This document shows positions 1 through 7,500 of a DNA stretch of 17,950 nucleotides, one piece after another. Source of the stretch: CAZAIO01 sp964485235 (lineage in GTDB: Bacteria > Chloroflexota > Dehalococcoidia > GIF9 > UBA5629). The stretch spans positions 1 to 17,950 of the forward strand of contig CAZAIO010000057.1 of NCBI GenBank assembly GCA_964485235.1. Direction: 5' to 3'. Position 1 is the first letter of the stretch; each line of letters opens with the position of its first letter. A model generated the notes under the pieces. That model had not been told where the DNA came from, searched no databases, and saw only the letters and a list, made by a program, of their open reading frames with translations. The position numbers and the translations under genes were made by a program.

Positions 1-2
1 CG

Positions 3-1154
3 GAATGGAAGACCATACAGGGAAATCCTGAATATTTTGAATGTACCAAGAAATTACACAACTTGCTCCAGGGGCAGGAAGGGGCATTTACTTCTCGTAT
101 GGAGGAGACTTACTGTTCTACATTAGAGCAGTGTGCCGGTACCAATATTATCGATTATAGTCCCGACGTAGTACGCATACACGATCCGCAACCAATGGGA
201 CTTATTCATCACCTTAAAAAGCCGGGGCAAACATGGATATGGAGATGTCATATAGACATAGAAGATAGCGCGATCATGGACAATCCCGGGCTATGGGACT
301 TCCTGACCTCATGGACAGATAAATACGATGCAGCGATATTCTCGGCAGCACATTATGTCGTCTCATGCTGGCCTCTGCCCAAGTTCATTATTCCCCCGTT
401 TATCGATCCGCTTTCTGAAAAGAACAGGGATTTGACCGGCGCCGAAATAGAAGAAGTACTGAACAAGTATAATATCGATCCCGATATCCCTGCGATCGTA
501 CAAATCGGCCGTTTCGATCCATGGAAAGGCATCGACAGGACCATCGCTACTTTTAAAATTGTCAGAGAAAACACGCGCTGTCAGCTTATTATCGCGGGTG
601 GACTGGCATCAGACGATCCGGAAGGTTCACGAATACTCGACATGGTATATGAGGAAACGAAAGGGAACAACGATATACATGTGCTTAATCTCCCGCTGGC
701 AAACAGGTTGGAGAATGCCAGAGAAGTAAATGCGTTACAACGTGCTGCGAGTGTTATAATGCAGCCTTCGATAAAAGAGGGGTTCGGCCTCGTTATCACT
801 GAAGCGCTATGGAAAGAAAAACCGGTTATTGCTTCGGGCGCCGGAGCCATCCCGCTGCAGATCAGAGAAAGCGAGACCGGTCTTTTTTACAACTCTCCCG
901 GGAAGACCGCTCGACAGGTAATTTCCCTCATCGAGAATCCGAAGGCTGCCGAACGCATGGGGTCCAGAGCCAGACAGTATGTGCAACAGCACTTCCTCAT
1001 GCCTGACAGGGCTGCGGACTGGCTTATGGCTATTTCAATGACCATGCAGGGACGCCTTAATAATGATGTATGCAAACAAAGCATTATCAGCTTTCACCCA
1101 TGGTATAAAATGAGCAAAAGACAAAAGATCGATAAAATTAATAATTTCAGATGA
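3..1154 (+). CDS. treT: TreT-like trehalose synthase (GT4 glycosyltransferase), 5' end missing
   Basis: The reading frame is open from base 3, so the TTG at 63 is internal and the gene runs off the left edge; 383 codons remain. Family knowledge: TreT joins an NDP-glucose and glucose to make trehalose in the cytosol, and is about 410 residues long, so perhaps 30-80 residues are missing. Seen: landmarks I associate with TreT in order, including HDPQP, WIWRCHID, IDPLSEKN, GRFDPWKG, DDPEG and the GT4 EX7E motif in EGFGLVITE followed by ALWKEKPVI. The C-terminus carries a basic extension of about 30 residues that I do not recognise. A HAD hydrolase gene follows after 72 bases, perhaps in the same transcript. 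Another trehalose- or glucoside-forming GT4 enzyme is possible, but the linear match to TreT is strong. Confidence 0.85.
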   Translation, partial: EWKTIQGNPEYFECTKKLHNLLQGQEGAFTSRMEETYCSTLEQCAGTNIIDYSPDVVRIHDPQPMGLIHHLKKPGQTWIWRCHIDIEDSAIMDNPGLWDFLTSWTDKYDAAIFSAAHYVVSCWPLPKFIIPPFIDPLSEKNRDLTGAEIEEVLNKYNIDPDIPAIVQIGRFDPWKGIDRTIATFKIVRENTRCQLIIAGGLASDDPEGSRILDMVYEETKGNNDIHVLNLPLANRLENAREVNALQRAASVIMQPSIKEGFGLVITEALWKEKPVIASGAGAIPLQIRESETGLFYNSPGKTARQVISLIENPKAAERMGSRARQYVQQHFLMPDRAADWLMAISMTMQGRLNNDVCKQSIISFHPWYKMSKRQKIDKINNFR

Positions 1155-1226
1155 AATAGATTATTGCAGCAGACTCAGATATCAGAAAGAATATACACCG
1201 GTTATCGATAGCCCTTTACAAAGACC

Positions 1227-1871
1227 ATGAGACAACAACAAAAATTTATTTCATTTGACGTTGAAGGAACACTTGTTACCACAGAGTTCAGCTATGCAAT
1301 CTGGTATGAAGCGATCCCTCAACTGTATGCTGAAAAACATGACATCGTCATAGACCATGCCCGAAAAATTATTAACGATGAGATCGAACGTACCATAACA
1401 GAACCGTCACCACAATATTTTGAAGTGCAATACTGGTTCGATAAGTACGGCTTAGGCGACGCGATTTCAACCATCATAAAATACAGGGACAGAATTCATC
1501 TTTATCCCGAAGTACAGGAAATCCTTGAATATCTTGGCAGGCAATACAGGCTGGTAATATGTTCCGGCACACCGAGGAGTACTCTGCAATATCTCATTAA
1601 AGATATCGAACATCATTTCTATAAAATATTTTCTTCAGTTTCCGATTACAAACAGCTCAAGGTCCCCGGATTCTATCACGATATATGCGAAGCGCTTGAC
1701 ACGAGTCCCCGGGATGTTGTCCATATCGGTGATAACTGGCAATATGATTACTTGAATGCGCAGGAAGCCGGCTTCACGTCGTTCCATATCAGCTATGACC
1801 GGAACTACTGCCGCGAGAACTCGCTGACTAACCTGATGGAGCTTAAAGAACGCTTGCACACGTTACCATGA
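1227..1871 (+). CDS. HAD-superfamily hydrolase
   Basis: This 214-residue soluble protein has the four HAD motifs: motif I FDVEGTL (nucleophile Asp11), motif II ICSGTP (Ser113), motif III Lys145 in LKVPGFY, and motif IV HIGDNWQYD (Asp169, Asp174). A helical cap lies between motifs I and II, as in phosphoglycolate-phosphatase-like members. HAD phosphatases use the first Asp as nucleophile, and the Asp two residues later is the usual acid/base; here that second position is Glu13, so a normal phosphatase mechanism is not certain. The substrate cannot be read from sequence. The position just after a TreT-like gene and 19 bases before a MarC-type gene suggests one transcript. No clear Shine-Dalgarno precedes the ATG. 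Confidence 0.85.
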   Translation: MRQQQKFISFDVEGTLVTTEFSYAIWYEAIPQLYAEKHDIVIDHARKIINDEIERTITEPSPQYFEVQYWFDKYGLGDAISTIIKYRDRIHLYPEVQEILEYLGRQYRLVICSGTPRSTLQYLIKDIEHHFYKIFSSVSDYKQLKVPGFYHDICEALDTSPRDVVHIGDNWQYDYLNAQEAGFTSFHISYDRNYCRENSLTNLMELKERLHTLP

Positions 1872-1890
1872 GTATGATAGAAATATAGTC

Positions 1891-2499
1891 ATGATCGAAA
1901 TTGTAAAAGAATGGTCTAAAGACTTTGTTTTGACATTCGTACCTCTATTCATCGTAATAGACCCGCTGGGAAATCTTCCGTTTATCATTTCTTTCAGTGA
2001 AGGAAAACCCAAACACGAACGAAACAAAATGATTCATATTGCCATCCTCACGGCAACTATTGTCGGGCTGGTTTTTTTATTTTTAGGTCAATTCATCCTG
2101 AAAATAATGGGAATATCGGTAGGCTCGTTTGCCATTGCCGGAGGGATAATTTTACTGGTGCTCGCAATAAAATATATGACCACAGGCAGATTCGTCGATA
2201 TCATAGAAGAAGATGTTTCAGCCGTGGTACCTATCGGGACACCCCTGATAGTCGGTCCGGCAACAATTACGACATTGTTGCTTCTCGTTTCGCATTTCCC
2301 GTTGTACATGGTATTAATATCGTTCATTGTCAATCTTCTTGTTTCATGGGTTATTTTCCTCCTCCATAATCCCATCATGCGGATTACAGGACGGGGAGGT
2401 CTAAAAGCGCTATCCAGGGTCTTCAGTCTTCTGCTCGCGGCTATTGCAGTATCTATGATAATCAACGGGCTGAAGATGTCCGGTATCATCAGCTCATAG
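1891..2499 (+). CDS. MarC family integral membrane protein
   Basis: This 202-residue, very hydrophobic protein matches the MarC (UPF0056) family in length and pattern. It has about six membrane segments, an early IDPLGNLPF motif near residues 23-31 and a central GTPLIVGPATITTLLLL stretch. MarC was once linked to multiple antibiotic resistance; the true role of the family is unsettled, so no substrate is assigned. The gene starts 19 bases after the HAD gene and is probably cotranscribed with it. The ATG at 1891 has no obvious Shine-Dalgarno. The protein starts a few residues ahead of the first membrane helix, as is usual in the family. Confidence 0.9.
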   Translation: MIEIVKEWSKDFVLTFVPLFIVIDPLGNLPFIISFSEGKPKHERNKMIHIAILTATIVGLVFLFLGQFILKIMGISVGSFAIAGGIILLVLAIKYMTTGRFVDIIEEDVSAVVPIGTPLIVGPATITTLLLLVSHFPLYMVLISFIVNLLVSWVIFLLHNPIMRITGRGGLKALSRVFSLLLAAIAVSMIINGLKMSGIISS

Positions 2500-2577
2500 G
2501 TGCAGTATATATGTACACTCAGGTCTATACTTCGTCTATACCAAAGGCACGGATTCAACCACTGTACTATCTTTTAT

Positions 2578-2607
2578 TTGGTTGATATCGATAATCCTTG
2601 TTATAAT
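2578..2607 (+). promoter_or_regulatory. Extended -10 promoter for the acyl-CoA ligase gene
   Basis: TGTTATAAT at 2599-2607 is a perfect extended -10 element. TTGGTT at 2578-2583 lies 18 bases upstream as a fair -35. Transcription would begin near 2614, leaving a leader of about 60 bases before the ATG at 2673. AGAGG at about 2661 serves as ribosome binding site. The position agrees with a new transcript starting after MarC. Confidence 0.6.
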
Positions 2608-2672
2608 CTACGCGGGGGTAACAGAATTATAAAGAGCCACAGTATAAAATAATATAGAAACAGAGGCATAAA

Positions 2673-4253
2673 ATGACAGAGGCGAAAAAAGAATACAAGT
2701 ATCAGAACTACATCCCCGAATACTACAATATCACCACCAAACTCATCGATGACCAGGTAAAAAACGGCTTCGCAGATAAAGTGGCGGTCTATTACAAGGA
2801 CCAGACTTATACATACCGGCAGATCCAGCAGTGGATAAACAAAACTGGAAATGCCCTGCATATTCTCGGCGTTCACAGGGAAGAACGCGTTATGCTGGTT
2901 ATGTATGATACACCCGAAGCACTTTTCAGCTTTTTCGGCGCTATTAAGATCGGCGCAGTACCCATCCCGATCAACTATATGTACACTGCCGATGACTACC
3001 GTTACCTGCTCAATAACAGCAGAGCACGGACAGTCATTGCGCATGAAGACTTCATCGATGAGATCGAGGGCTGGAAAGAAAAGCTCCTCTATCTTAAGAA
3101 CGTCATTATAATAGGAAATAGGAAAAGGTCATACCATATATCTTTTGAAGATATCGTCGGGCGCTGTTCCGATCAGCTCGACGTCGCTTACACTACGATC
3201 TCCGACGCAGCTTTCTGGAATTACAGTTCGGGAAGTACCGGAGTCCCCAAAGGTGTTGTACATCTTCAGGATGATGTTTATACCTGTGTTGAAGGTTACG
3301 GCAAACATGTGCTCGATGTGAAACAGGACGATATTCTCCTCTCAGCATCTAAATTTTTCTTTGCGTACGGACTTGGAAACAGCTTTTTCTATCCCTTCGC
3401 ATTCGGAGCATCGGTTGTGCTACAGCCTGAGCGCCCGCTTGGAGAGACCATGTTCGAAACGATCACCAAGTATCGTCCCACGATATTCTTCGGCATACCT
3501 ACATTGTATTCCAATATGTTGCAGATTGCCGATGCAGATAAGAAATATGACCTGTCATCTCTGCGAATCTGCACTTCCGCCGGTGAAGCGTTGCCCACAG
3601 AAATATTCTACGAATGGAAACGACGTTTCGGGCTCGACATACTCAACGGACTCGGTTCAACGGAACTTCTCCACATTTTCATATCGAACCGCCCGGATGA
3701 TGTAAAACCGGAAAGCACAGGCAAGCTCGTCCCCGGATACGAGGCAAAAATAGTCGACGAGGATGGTAAGGAAGTCGCCGATGGTGAAGTAGGCACGCTC
3801 ATGGTAAGAGGAGAATCGACAGCGGCATTCTACTGGAGAGAACCTGAAAAAACAAAACGGTCAATGATCGGTGAATGGTTCAATACCGGCGATAAATATT
3901 ATAAGGACAAAGACGGTTATTTCTTCTATTACGGCAGAGGCGACGATATGCTTAAAGTGGGCGGTATCTGGGTATCTCCTATAGAAGTTGAAGATGCGCT
4001 CGTTTCTCATCCCGCAGTGCTGGAAGCAGCCGTCGTACCTCATGAAGACAATAACCAGCTCATCAAACCGAAAGCATTCGTGGTACTTAAAAAAGGACAC
4101 GAGCCGACCGATGAACTGGCAAAAGAGATACAACTTTTTGTAAAAAAGAATCTCGCAGCATATAAATATCCGCGGTGGATAGAATTTATCAACGAATTGC
4201 CCAAGACCAGTACCGGAAAAATACAGCGGGTAAAACTGCGACAGAAAAATTAA
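2673..4253 (+). CDS. Benzoate-CoA-ligase-family acyl-CoA synthetase
   Basis: This 526-residue, full-length ANL-superfamily enzyme adenylates a carboxylic acid with ATP and transfers the acyl group to CoA. Seen: P-loop YSSGSTGVPKG (about 184-194), GLGSTE (326-331), NTGD (404-407), hinge GRGDDMLKVGG (421-431), and the C-terminal catalytic Lys516 in KTSTGKIQR. The stretch SKFFFAYGLGNSFFYPFAFG and the N-terminal EYYN motif are typical of the benzoate-/4-hydroxybenzoate-CoA ligase branch rather than of acetyl-CoA synthetases. The acid used could be aromatic or another ring or short-chain acid; sequence reading alone does not fix it. No other aromatic-degradation gene is present in the window. A PAS kinase gene follows 25 bases downstream, so the two may be coexpressed. 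Confidence 0.88.
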   Translation: MTEAKKEYKYQNYIPEYYNITTKLIDDQVKNGFADKVAVYYKDQTYTYRQIQQWINKTGNALHILGVHREERVMLVMYDTPEALFSFFGAIKIGAVPIPINYMYTADDYRYLLNNSRARTVIAHEDFIDEIEGWKEKLLYLKNVIIIGNRKRSYHISFEDIVGRCSDQLDVAYTTISDAAFWNYSSGSTGVPKGVVHLQDDVYTCVEGYGKHVLDVKQDDILLSASKFFFAYGLGNSFFYPFAFGASVVLQPERPLGETMFETITKYRPTIFFGIPTLYSNMLQIADADKKYDLSSLRICTSAGEALPTEIFYEWKRRFGLDILNGLGSTELLHIFISNRPDDVKPESTGKLVPGYEAKIVDEDGKEVADGEVGTLMVRGESTAAFYWREPEKTKRSMIGEWFNTGDKYYKDKDGYFFYYGRGDDMLKVGGIWVSPIEVEDALVSHPAVLEAAVVPHEDNNQLIKPKAFVVLKKGHEPTDELAKEIQLFVKKNLAAYKYPRWIEFINELPKTSTGKIQRVKLRQKN

Positions 4254-4278
4254 TAAACAGGTCACACTATAGTCATAT

Positions 4279-5490
4279 ATGGAAGATAGTAAAAAGACCC
4301 GGGAACAGCTTCTCAGCGAGCTCAGTGAATTGCGGCATCAGCTCAGTGAATTTGAGAAAGCGCGGAAGCAAAGAAGAGCAATTGAGGACACAATGCGTTT
4401 GTATGAGCGCATTGTGTCTTTATCTTTTGACCGGCTGGCATTCATCGATGATCACTATATCTATCGGGCTGCGAATGACAGCTATATAAAGCATATAGGA
4501 AAACCTCGAGAAAAGGTCATCGGTTATTCTATACGTGATGTCCTCGGTGATGATTTTTTCGGGAAAAATATGAAATTTTACCTGGATAAATGCCTGTCCG
4601 GGGAGCCCGTTCACTTTCAAAGCTGGAATGAGGTATTCGGTCTGGGAAACAGGTTTCATGATATATACTTCTTCCCCTATTATGAAAATAAAAAGACAGT
4701 AGGCGGCATTGTAATCAGCGTAAGAGATATAACCGAGCATCAAATGGCTGAGGAAGCAAAAATAAAACAGGCGGCTTCCCAGGCAAGAGCAGAGGAGCTG
4801 CAAAAGTCACGGCAACGCATTGTAAACATGCAGGAATCGCTTCGAAAAGAAATGGCGCATATTCTTCACGGATCGGTACAAAATAAGCTCATTGTGCTTT
4901 TACACCAGTTGACCGAGCTGGAGAATACGGCATCCAAAGACGAGGTAAGGTCCGGGCTTCATCAATTACACGAGCGACTGGCGCAGGTAATCGATGACGA
5001 TATACGATCAGTAAGTCACCGGCTTTATCCATCCATCGTACGCCAGGGACTGATCCCTGCAATAGAATCACTCGCAGACCATTTCGAGTCTGTACTATCG
5101 ATAGAGCTCAACATGGATGAAAACTTCGAACAAATGGAGAGAAAAAACCGGCAATTAATCCCGGAAATGTCGAGGCTCGCATTCTATCGTATTACCGAAG
5201 AAGCATTAACCAATATATTGAAACATGCAAAAGCTGACAGGGTATTTATCGATCTTTATTTTTCTTCAGATAATATATTGAAACTCTCTATCCGTGACAA
5301 TGGCAAAGGGTTTTCACCCGGCGTAAAAACCTGCGGACTGGGTATGTCGACCATGCAAGACTATGCTGAGATGATGGGCGGTAGCTTTGTAATCAGCAGC
5401 AAGCCGGGTAAAGGAACGGAAGTTAAAGCTACGCTTGCTCTTGATATAAACGACACAGGGAGTCCAGAGAAAACTCGACTTTCGGAATAA
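4279..5490 (+). CDS. Soluble PAS histidine kinase of the NarL/HisKA_3 type (HK1), atypical H-box
   Basis: This 403-residue cytosolic sensor kinase has no membrane segment. Order: N-terminal coiled coil (about 1-40), PAS domain (about 43-155), linker helix (155-190), HisKA_3-like dimerisation helices, and HATPase_c (about 290-390) with N-box EEALTNILKHAKA, DNGKGF (340-345) and GLGMSTMQ. The H-box reads AHILHGSVQNKL, with phosphoacceptor His197. The acidic residue that normally follows the His is Gly198, and the usual DxxxQ pattern is lost (Gln at +4, Asn at +5). HGxVQ variants do occur in some kinase subfamilies, so this need not mean loss of function. The gene lies just after the acyl-CoA ligase. 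Its last 62 bases overlap, tail to tail, a receiver gene on the other strand. No Shine-Dalgarno is visible. Confidence 0.88.
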   Translation: MEDSKKTREQLLSELSELRHQLSEFEKARKQRRAIEDTMRLYERIVSLSFDRLAFIDDHYIYRAANDSYIKHIGKPREKVIGYSIRDVLGDDFFGKNMKFYLDKCLSGEPVHFQSWNEVFGLGNRFHDIYFFPYYENKKTVGGIVISVRDITEHQMAEEAKIKQAASQARAEELQKSRQRIVNMQESLRKEMAHILHGSVQNKLIVLLHQLTELENTASKDEVRSGLHQLHERLAQVIDDDIRSVSHRLYPSIVRQGLIPAIESLADHFESVLSIELNMDENFEQMERKNRQLIPEMSRLAFYRITEEALTNILKHAKADRVFIDLYFSSDNILKLSIRDNGKGFSPGVKTCGLGMSTMQDYAEMMGGSFVISSKPGKGTEVKATLALDINDTGSPEKTRLSE

Positions 5491-5809
5491 AGCAGAGGGC
5501 TCCTTCCTTTTTTGCCATTTTCGAATAAGTACGATCGCTACAGGCACTCGTTAGAATGAGTTTAATCGAAGGATATTTTTGATGAATAGATCGCACTATC
5601 TCCAGACCATCCAGATCGGGCATGAATACATCGGCGATCACCAGGTCCGGTTTCAATTCGTCTATCAGGCGGATAGCTTCAGAACCATTTACCGCTTCGC
5701 CTACCAATCGGAAGGTTTCGCTCGTATTTAATAACGACCTTAACCATTCTCTGAATTCCGGCTCGTCATCAACTATCACAACGCGGTATAAATTTGAACA
5801 CTGCGACAC
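5429..5809 (-). CDS. Receiver-only (CheY-like) response regulator, RR1
   Basis: This 126-residue protein is a single receiver domain. It has the acidic pair Asp14-Asp15, phosphoacceptor Asp60 in VIADVFMPDLDG, Thr87 in LILTSA and the conserved Lys110 in FIPK. There is no output domain, so it probably acts by protein contact, as a phosphate sink or as a relay. The start is GTG at 5809 with only a weak ribosome site. It lies 89 bases downstream of the NarL-type regulator on the same strand, so the two may share a transcript. Its 3' end overlaps the end of the HK1 gene by 62 bases. The Lys110 codon lies in that overlap, so the overlapping part is functional sequence and not a readthrough tail. 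Confidence 0.88.
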   Translation of the reverse strand: MSQCSNLYRVVIVDDEPEFREWLRSLLNTSETFRLVGEAVNGSEAIRLIDELKPDLVIADVFMPDLDGLEIVRSIHQKYPSIKLILTSACSDRTYSKMAKKEGALCFIPKVEFSLDSLCRLYQEQA

Positions 5810-5898
5810 TTTTGAAATCCATTTTTCAGTTTATCTATCAGTTTATACTATAAGAATTGGGATGAGAATCGTGCTACTCTGATATTCAGCCCTGTGTT

Positions 5899-6558
5899 TC
5901 ACTGATTACCCCGCGATTCCTGTAAATAAATCAACGTGGCCTTCACCCGTGCATGTATCTCCGCCTCATGAGATACATGTAATTCCTGATAAATCACATT
6001 AATGTATGTTTCAACCGATTTTTCGGACAGGCTCAAACGTTCTGCAATTGCGGCATTATTATAGCCCTGCGCAATAAGTTCCATGACTTCCATCTGCCTG
6101 GGAGTCAGCCCCTCAAGCTTGGACCCTTCCTTGGGACGAAGGTTCTTTACCATCATCGGATCGAGGACAAGCATGCCCATTTTACTTCCCTCTATAGCAC
6201 GCACCAGTGTAGCAACATCAGGTACTGTATGCTTCAATAAATATGCCCATCCTTTTGTCTCATCCAACGGCAGGCTTGTTACATATCGACGGTCACTGTG
6301 TGCCGAAAGAATCACGATACCGGTTTCAGGAAATTCCTTTTTTATTTGTAGTGCCGCTTCGATACCGTCCATTTCCCCCGAAAGCTCTATATCCATCAGT
6401 ATCGCATTAGGCATTTTTTCCCTGGCAATTTGAACTGCTGTTTCACCATCCTGCGCTACCCCAACCACTTCGATCCCCGGTTCAGCAGATAAGGTTCGTA
6501 TGAGGAGTTCTCTGAAAAGCGCTTCGTCTTCTACAACGACCAATCTGGTCTCCGCCAT
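5899..6558 (-). CDS. NarL/LuxR-family response regulator, RR2
   Basis: This 219-residue transcription factor has an N-terminal receiver and a C-terminal LuxR-type helix-turn-helix. Receiver residues seen: Glu10-Asp11, phosphoacceptor Asp56 in ILMDIELSG, Ser85 in VILSAHSD and Lys109 in YLLKH. The DNA-binding domain spans about 150-210: LTPRQMEVMELIAQGYNN, then AERLSLSEKSVETYI. Family knowledge: NarL-type regulators work with HisKA_3 kinases, and two such kinases are encoded in this window. GGCGGTG six bases before the ATG is a plausible ribosome site. The gene is divergent from the first small membrane protein gene, so the shared intergenic region (6559-6843) could hold its operator. Regulation of that gene by RR2 is inferred only. 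Confidence 0.92.
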   Translation of the reverse strand: MAETRLVVVEDEALFRELLIRTLSAEPGIEVVGVAQDGETAVQIAREKMPNAILMDIELSGEMDGIEAALQIKKEFPETGIVILSAHSDRRYVTSLPLDETKGWAYLLKHTVPDVATLVRAIEGSKMGMLVLDPMMVKNLRPKEGSKLEGLTPRQMEVMELIAQGYNNAAIAERLSLSEKSVETYINVIYQELHVSHEAEIHARVKATLIYLQESRGNQ

Positions 6559-6597
6559 TTAACACCGCCTGAATTTCTTTAGGTTAGCTTGGATATT

Positions 6598-6618
6598 GCC
6601 GGACCCGGTCGGTCCGGC
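6598..6618. repeat. GC-rich inverted repeat near the RR2 start
   Basis: GCCGGACC at 6598-6605 and GGTCCGGC at 6611-6618 form an 8-base perfect inverted repeat with a 5-base spacer. It sits about 40 bases upstream of the RR2 start codon in the divergent intergenic region. It could be an operator or an RNA hairpin in the RR2 leader. There is no T-tract, so it is not a standard terminator. Confidence 0.45.
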
Positions 6619-6625
6619 CGACAGC

Positions 6626-6651
6626 TTATATTATTTTCGCAAATAATATAA
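6626..6651. repeat. AT-rich inverted repeat upstream of small protein gene 1
   Basis: TTATATTATTT at 6626-6636 and its exact complement at 6641-6651 are separated by 4 bases (TCGC); the pair at 6625/6652 extends the stem to 12. It ends 13 bases before the shared box at 6665. A similar AT-rich repeat with a 4-base loop precedes the second box (7291-7310). It may be a regulator site or promoter-associated structure. Confidence 0.55.
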
Positions 6652-6664
6652 GTATTGTCTATAT

Positions 6665-6696
6665 GGTGCTACCTCTATGGCCGATAATGCTAGCAC
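6665..6696 (+). promoter_or_regulatory. Shared upstream box, copy 1
   Basis: This 32-base segment aligns without gaps to 7319-7350 with 22 identical positions. Both copies begin with GGTGC and end with an ATGCYAGCAC element. In each copy the second element starts exactly 21 bases after the matching position of the first, about two DNA helix turns. In this copy the second element contains the perfect palindrome TGCTAGCA. The box lies 179 bases before the ATG at 6844 (182 bases for copy 2). A paired operator, or part of a structured leader, are both possible. Confidence 0.55.
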
Positions 6697-6843
6697 GGCA
6701 CATGGTTAGTAAAAGCACCCTGAATAATACAATGCAAACACAATGTTCTGAAGTTTTTCAAAGCCCTATACTATAAATGTAAAGAGTCGTACTACATTAG
6801 ATGTCACACAGAATAAGGTGAAATAATAAAAGGAGGTGCACAA

Positions 6844-7050
6844 ATGGAAGGATTCTTACCTACACTGATAATTGTATTGGTAATAGCTGCCGTGGTAGCT
6901 GCTTATATTTGGTATCTTAAGAGGAGCGGTTATCTCGGTGACATTGAAGACCCTGACGAGGAGATCACGAGAGAGGATTCATATAGAGCCCGGTTCAAGA
7001 CACAGGAAGATAAAGCAGCACAGCTTTGTGACAGGTATTCGAAATTATAA
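6844..7050 (+). CDS. Small single-pass membrane protein 1 (unknown family)
   Basis: I do not recognise this 68-residue protein. It begins MEGFLPTLIIVLVIAAVVAA, one membrane helix at about residues 5-24, followed by WYLKRSG and a charged tail (acidic at 33-45, mixed after) that ends at DRYSKL. No signal cleavage site is evident, so an N-out, C-in anchored protein is likely. The ribosome site AAAGGAGGTG, 5 bases before the ATG, is among the strongest in the window, which supports a real and well-expressed gene. The protein resembles the next small gene: M-x-G-x-LPTLI-x-VL at the start and WYL(K/R) after the helix. A terminator follows at 7151. It is divergent from RR2. Confidence 0.8.
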   Translation: MEGFLPTLIIVLVIAAVVAAYIWYLKRSGYLGDIEDPDEEITREDSYRARFKTQEDKAAQLCDRYSKL

Positions 7051-7059
7051 TTCCCGGTG

Positions 7060-7102
7060 TATTGAATGAATATAATGAGCGCTAACAGATATTGAATGAA
7101 TA
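7060..7102 (+). repeat. 13-base direct repeat in the 3' region of small gene 1
   Basis: TATTGAATGAATA occurs at 7060-7072 and 7090-7102, 30 bases apart. Within and just beyond this segment AATGAGC (7074-7080) is complementary to GCTCATT (7107-7113). It lies between the stop codon and the terminator, so it would be in the 3' untranslated RNA. Function unknown. Confidence 0.5.
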
Positions 7103-7150
7103 CCTGGCTCATTTAGAAGCTGTTTTGGTAATCCCCCCAATTCTCGGTAA

Positions 7151-7181
7151 GGCTACTCCCCATTCGGGAGTAGCCCTTTTT
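7151..7181 (+). terminator. Rho-independent terminator of small gene 1
   Basis: GGCTACTCCC (7151-7160) pairs perfectly with GGGAGTAGCC (7166-7175) around a 5-base loop. CTTTTT follows directly. This 10-base stem plus U-tract closes the first small gene about 100 bases after its stop codon, so the gene is probably a single-gene transcript with its own leader. Confidence 0.9.
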
Positions 7182-7290
7182 AATCACAATTAATTTGCAG
7201 GGTAAAAATATTCTACACATCTCCCGGCAACGAAACCCTTCCCGATATACTGATAGGAAAGCGTAATCGACTCACAGGCGTTACCTGTAA

Positions 7291-7310
7291 AATATAAATG
7301 CTTTTATATT
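7291..7310. repeat. AT-rich inverted repeat upstream of small protein gene 2
   Basis: AATATAAA (7291-7298) and TTTATATT (7303-7310) are perfect complements with a 4-base loop (TGCT). It ends 8 bases before the second shared box, so order and spacing mirror the repeat at 6626-6651. A smaller repeat, ACAGG/CCTGT, lies just upstream at 7274-7288. Confidence 0.5.
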
Positions 7311-7318
7311 CCTTATAC

Positions 7319-7350
7319 GGTGCCAGCACTATAAGGGACCATGCCAGCAC
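7319..7350 (+). promoter_or_regulatory. Shared upstream box, copy 2
   Basis: This segment matches 6665-6696 at 22 of 32 ungapped positions. Here the direct repeat is plain: TGCCAGCACT at 7321-7330 and again at 7342-7351, 21 bases apart, and each contains the near-palindrome TGC-CA-GCA. It lies 182 bases before the ATG at 7501. The rest of the two leaders is much less alike, which argues for selection on this box rather than recent duplication of the whole region. Confidence 0.55.
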
Positions 7351-7500
7351 TGTCAATACACTACAAGGAATACGGAAAAATACTTCAAGCAAGCATAGTA
7401 CTCTCCGGTAATCAGAAATCATATAATTAATATAGAGAAATGATAAAGCATTCAAATGAATGCAAACCAGGAAATAAGGATAAAGGAGGTGAATTGAAAA

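Noticed and set aside
2088..2558. A 156-codon minus-strand frame opposite MarC
   Set aside because: It is the shadow of the MarC membrane helices; the plus-strand protein is conserved and well formed.
4316..4356. Repeat GCTCAGTGAATT near the start of HK1
   Set aside because: It reflects the heptad-like LSEL/LSEF coiled coil of the protein, not a separate DNA element.
7060..7113. Direct repeats after small gene 1 considered as an attachment or insertion site
   Set aside because: No integrase, insertion sequence or target duplication is nearby; only two short copies exist.
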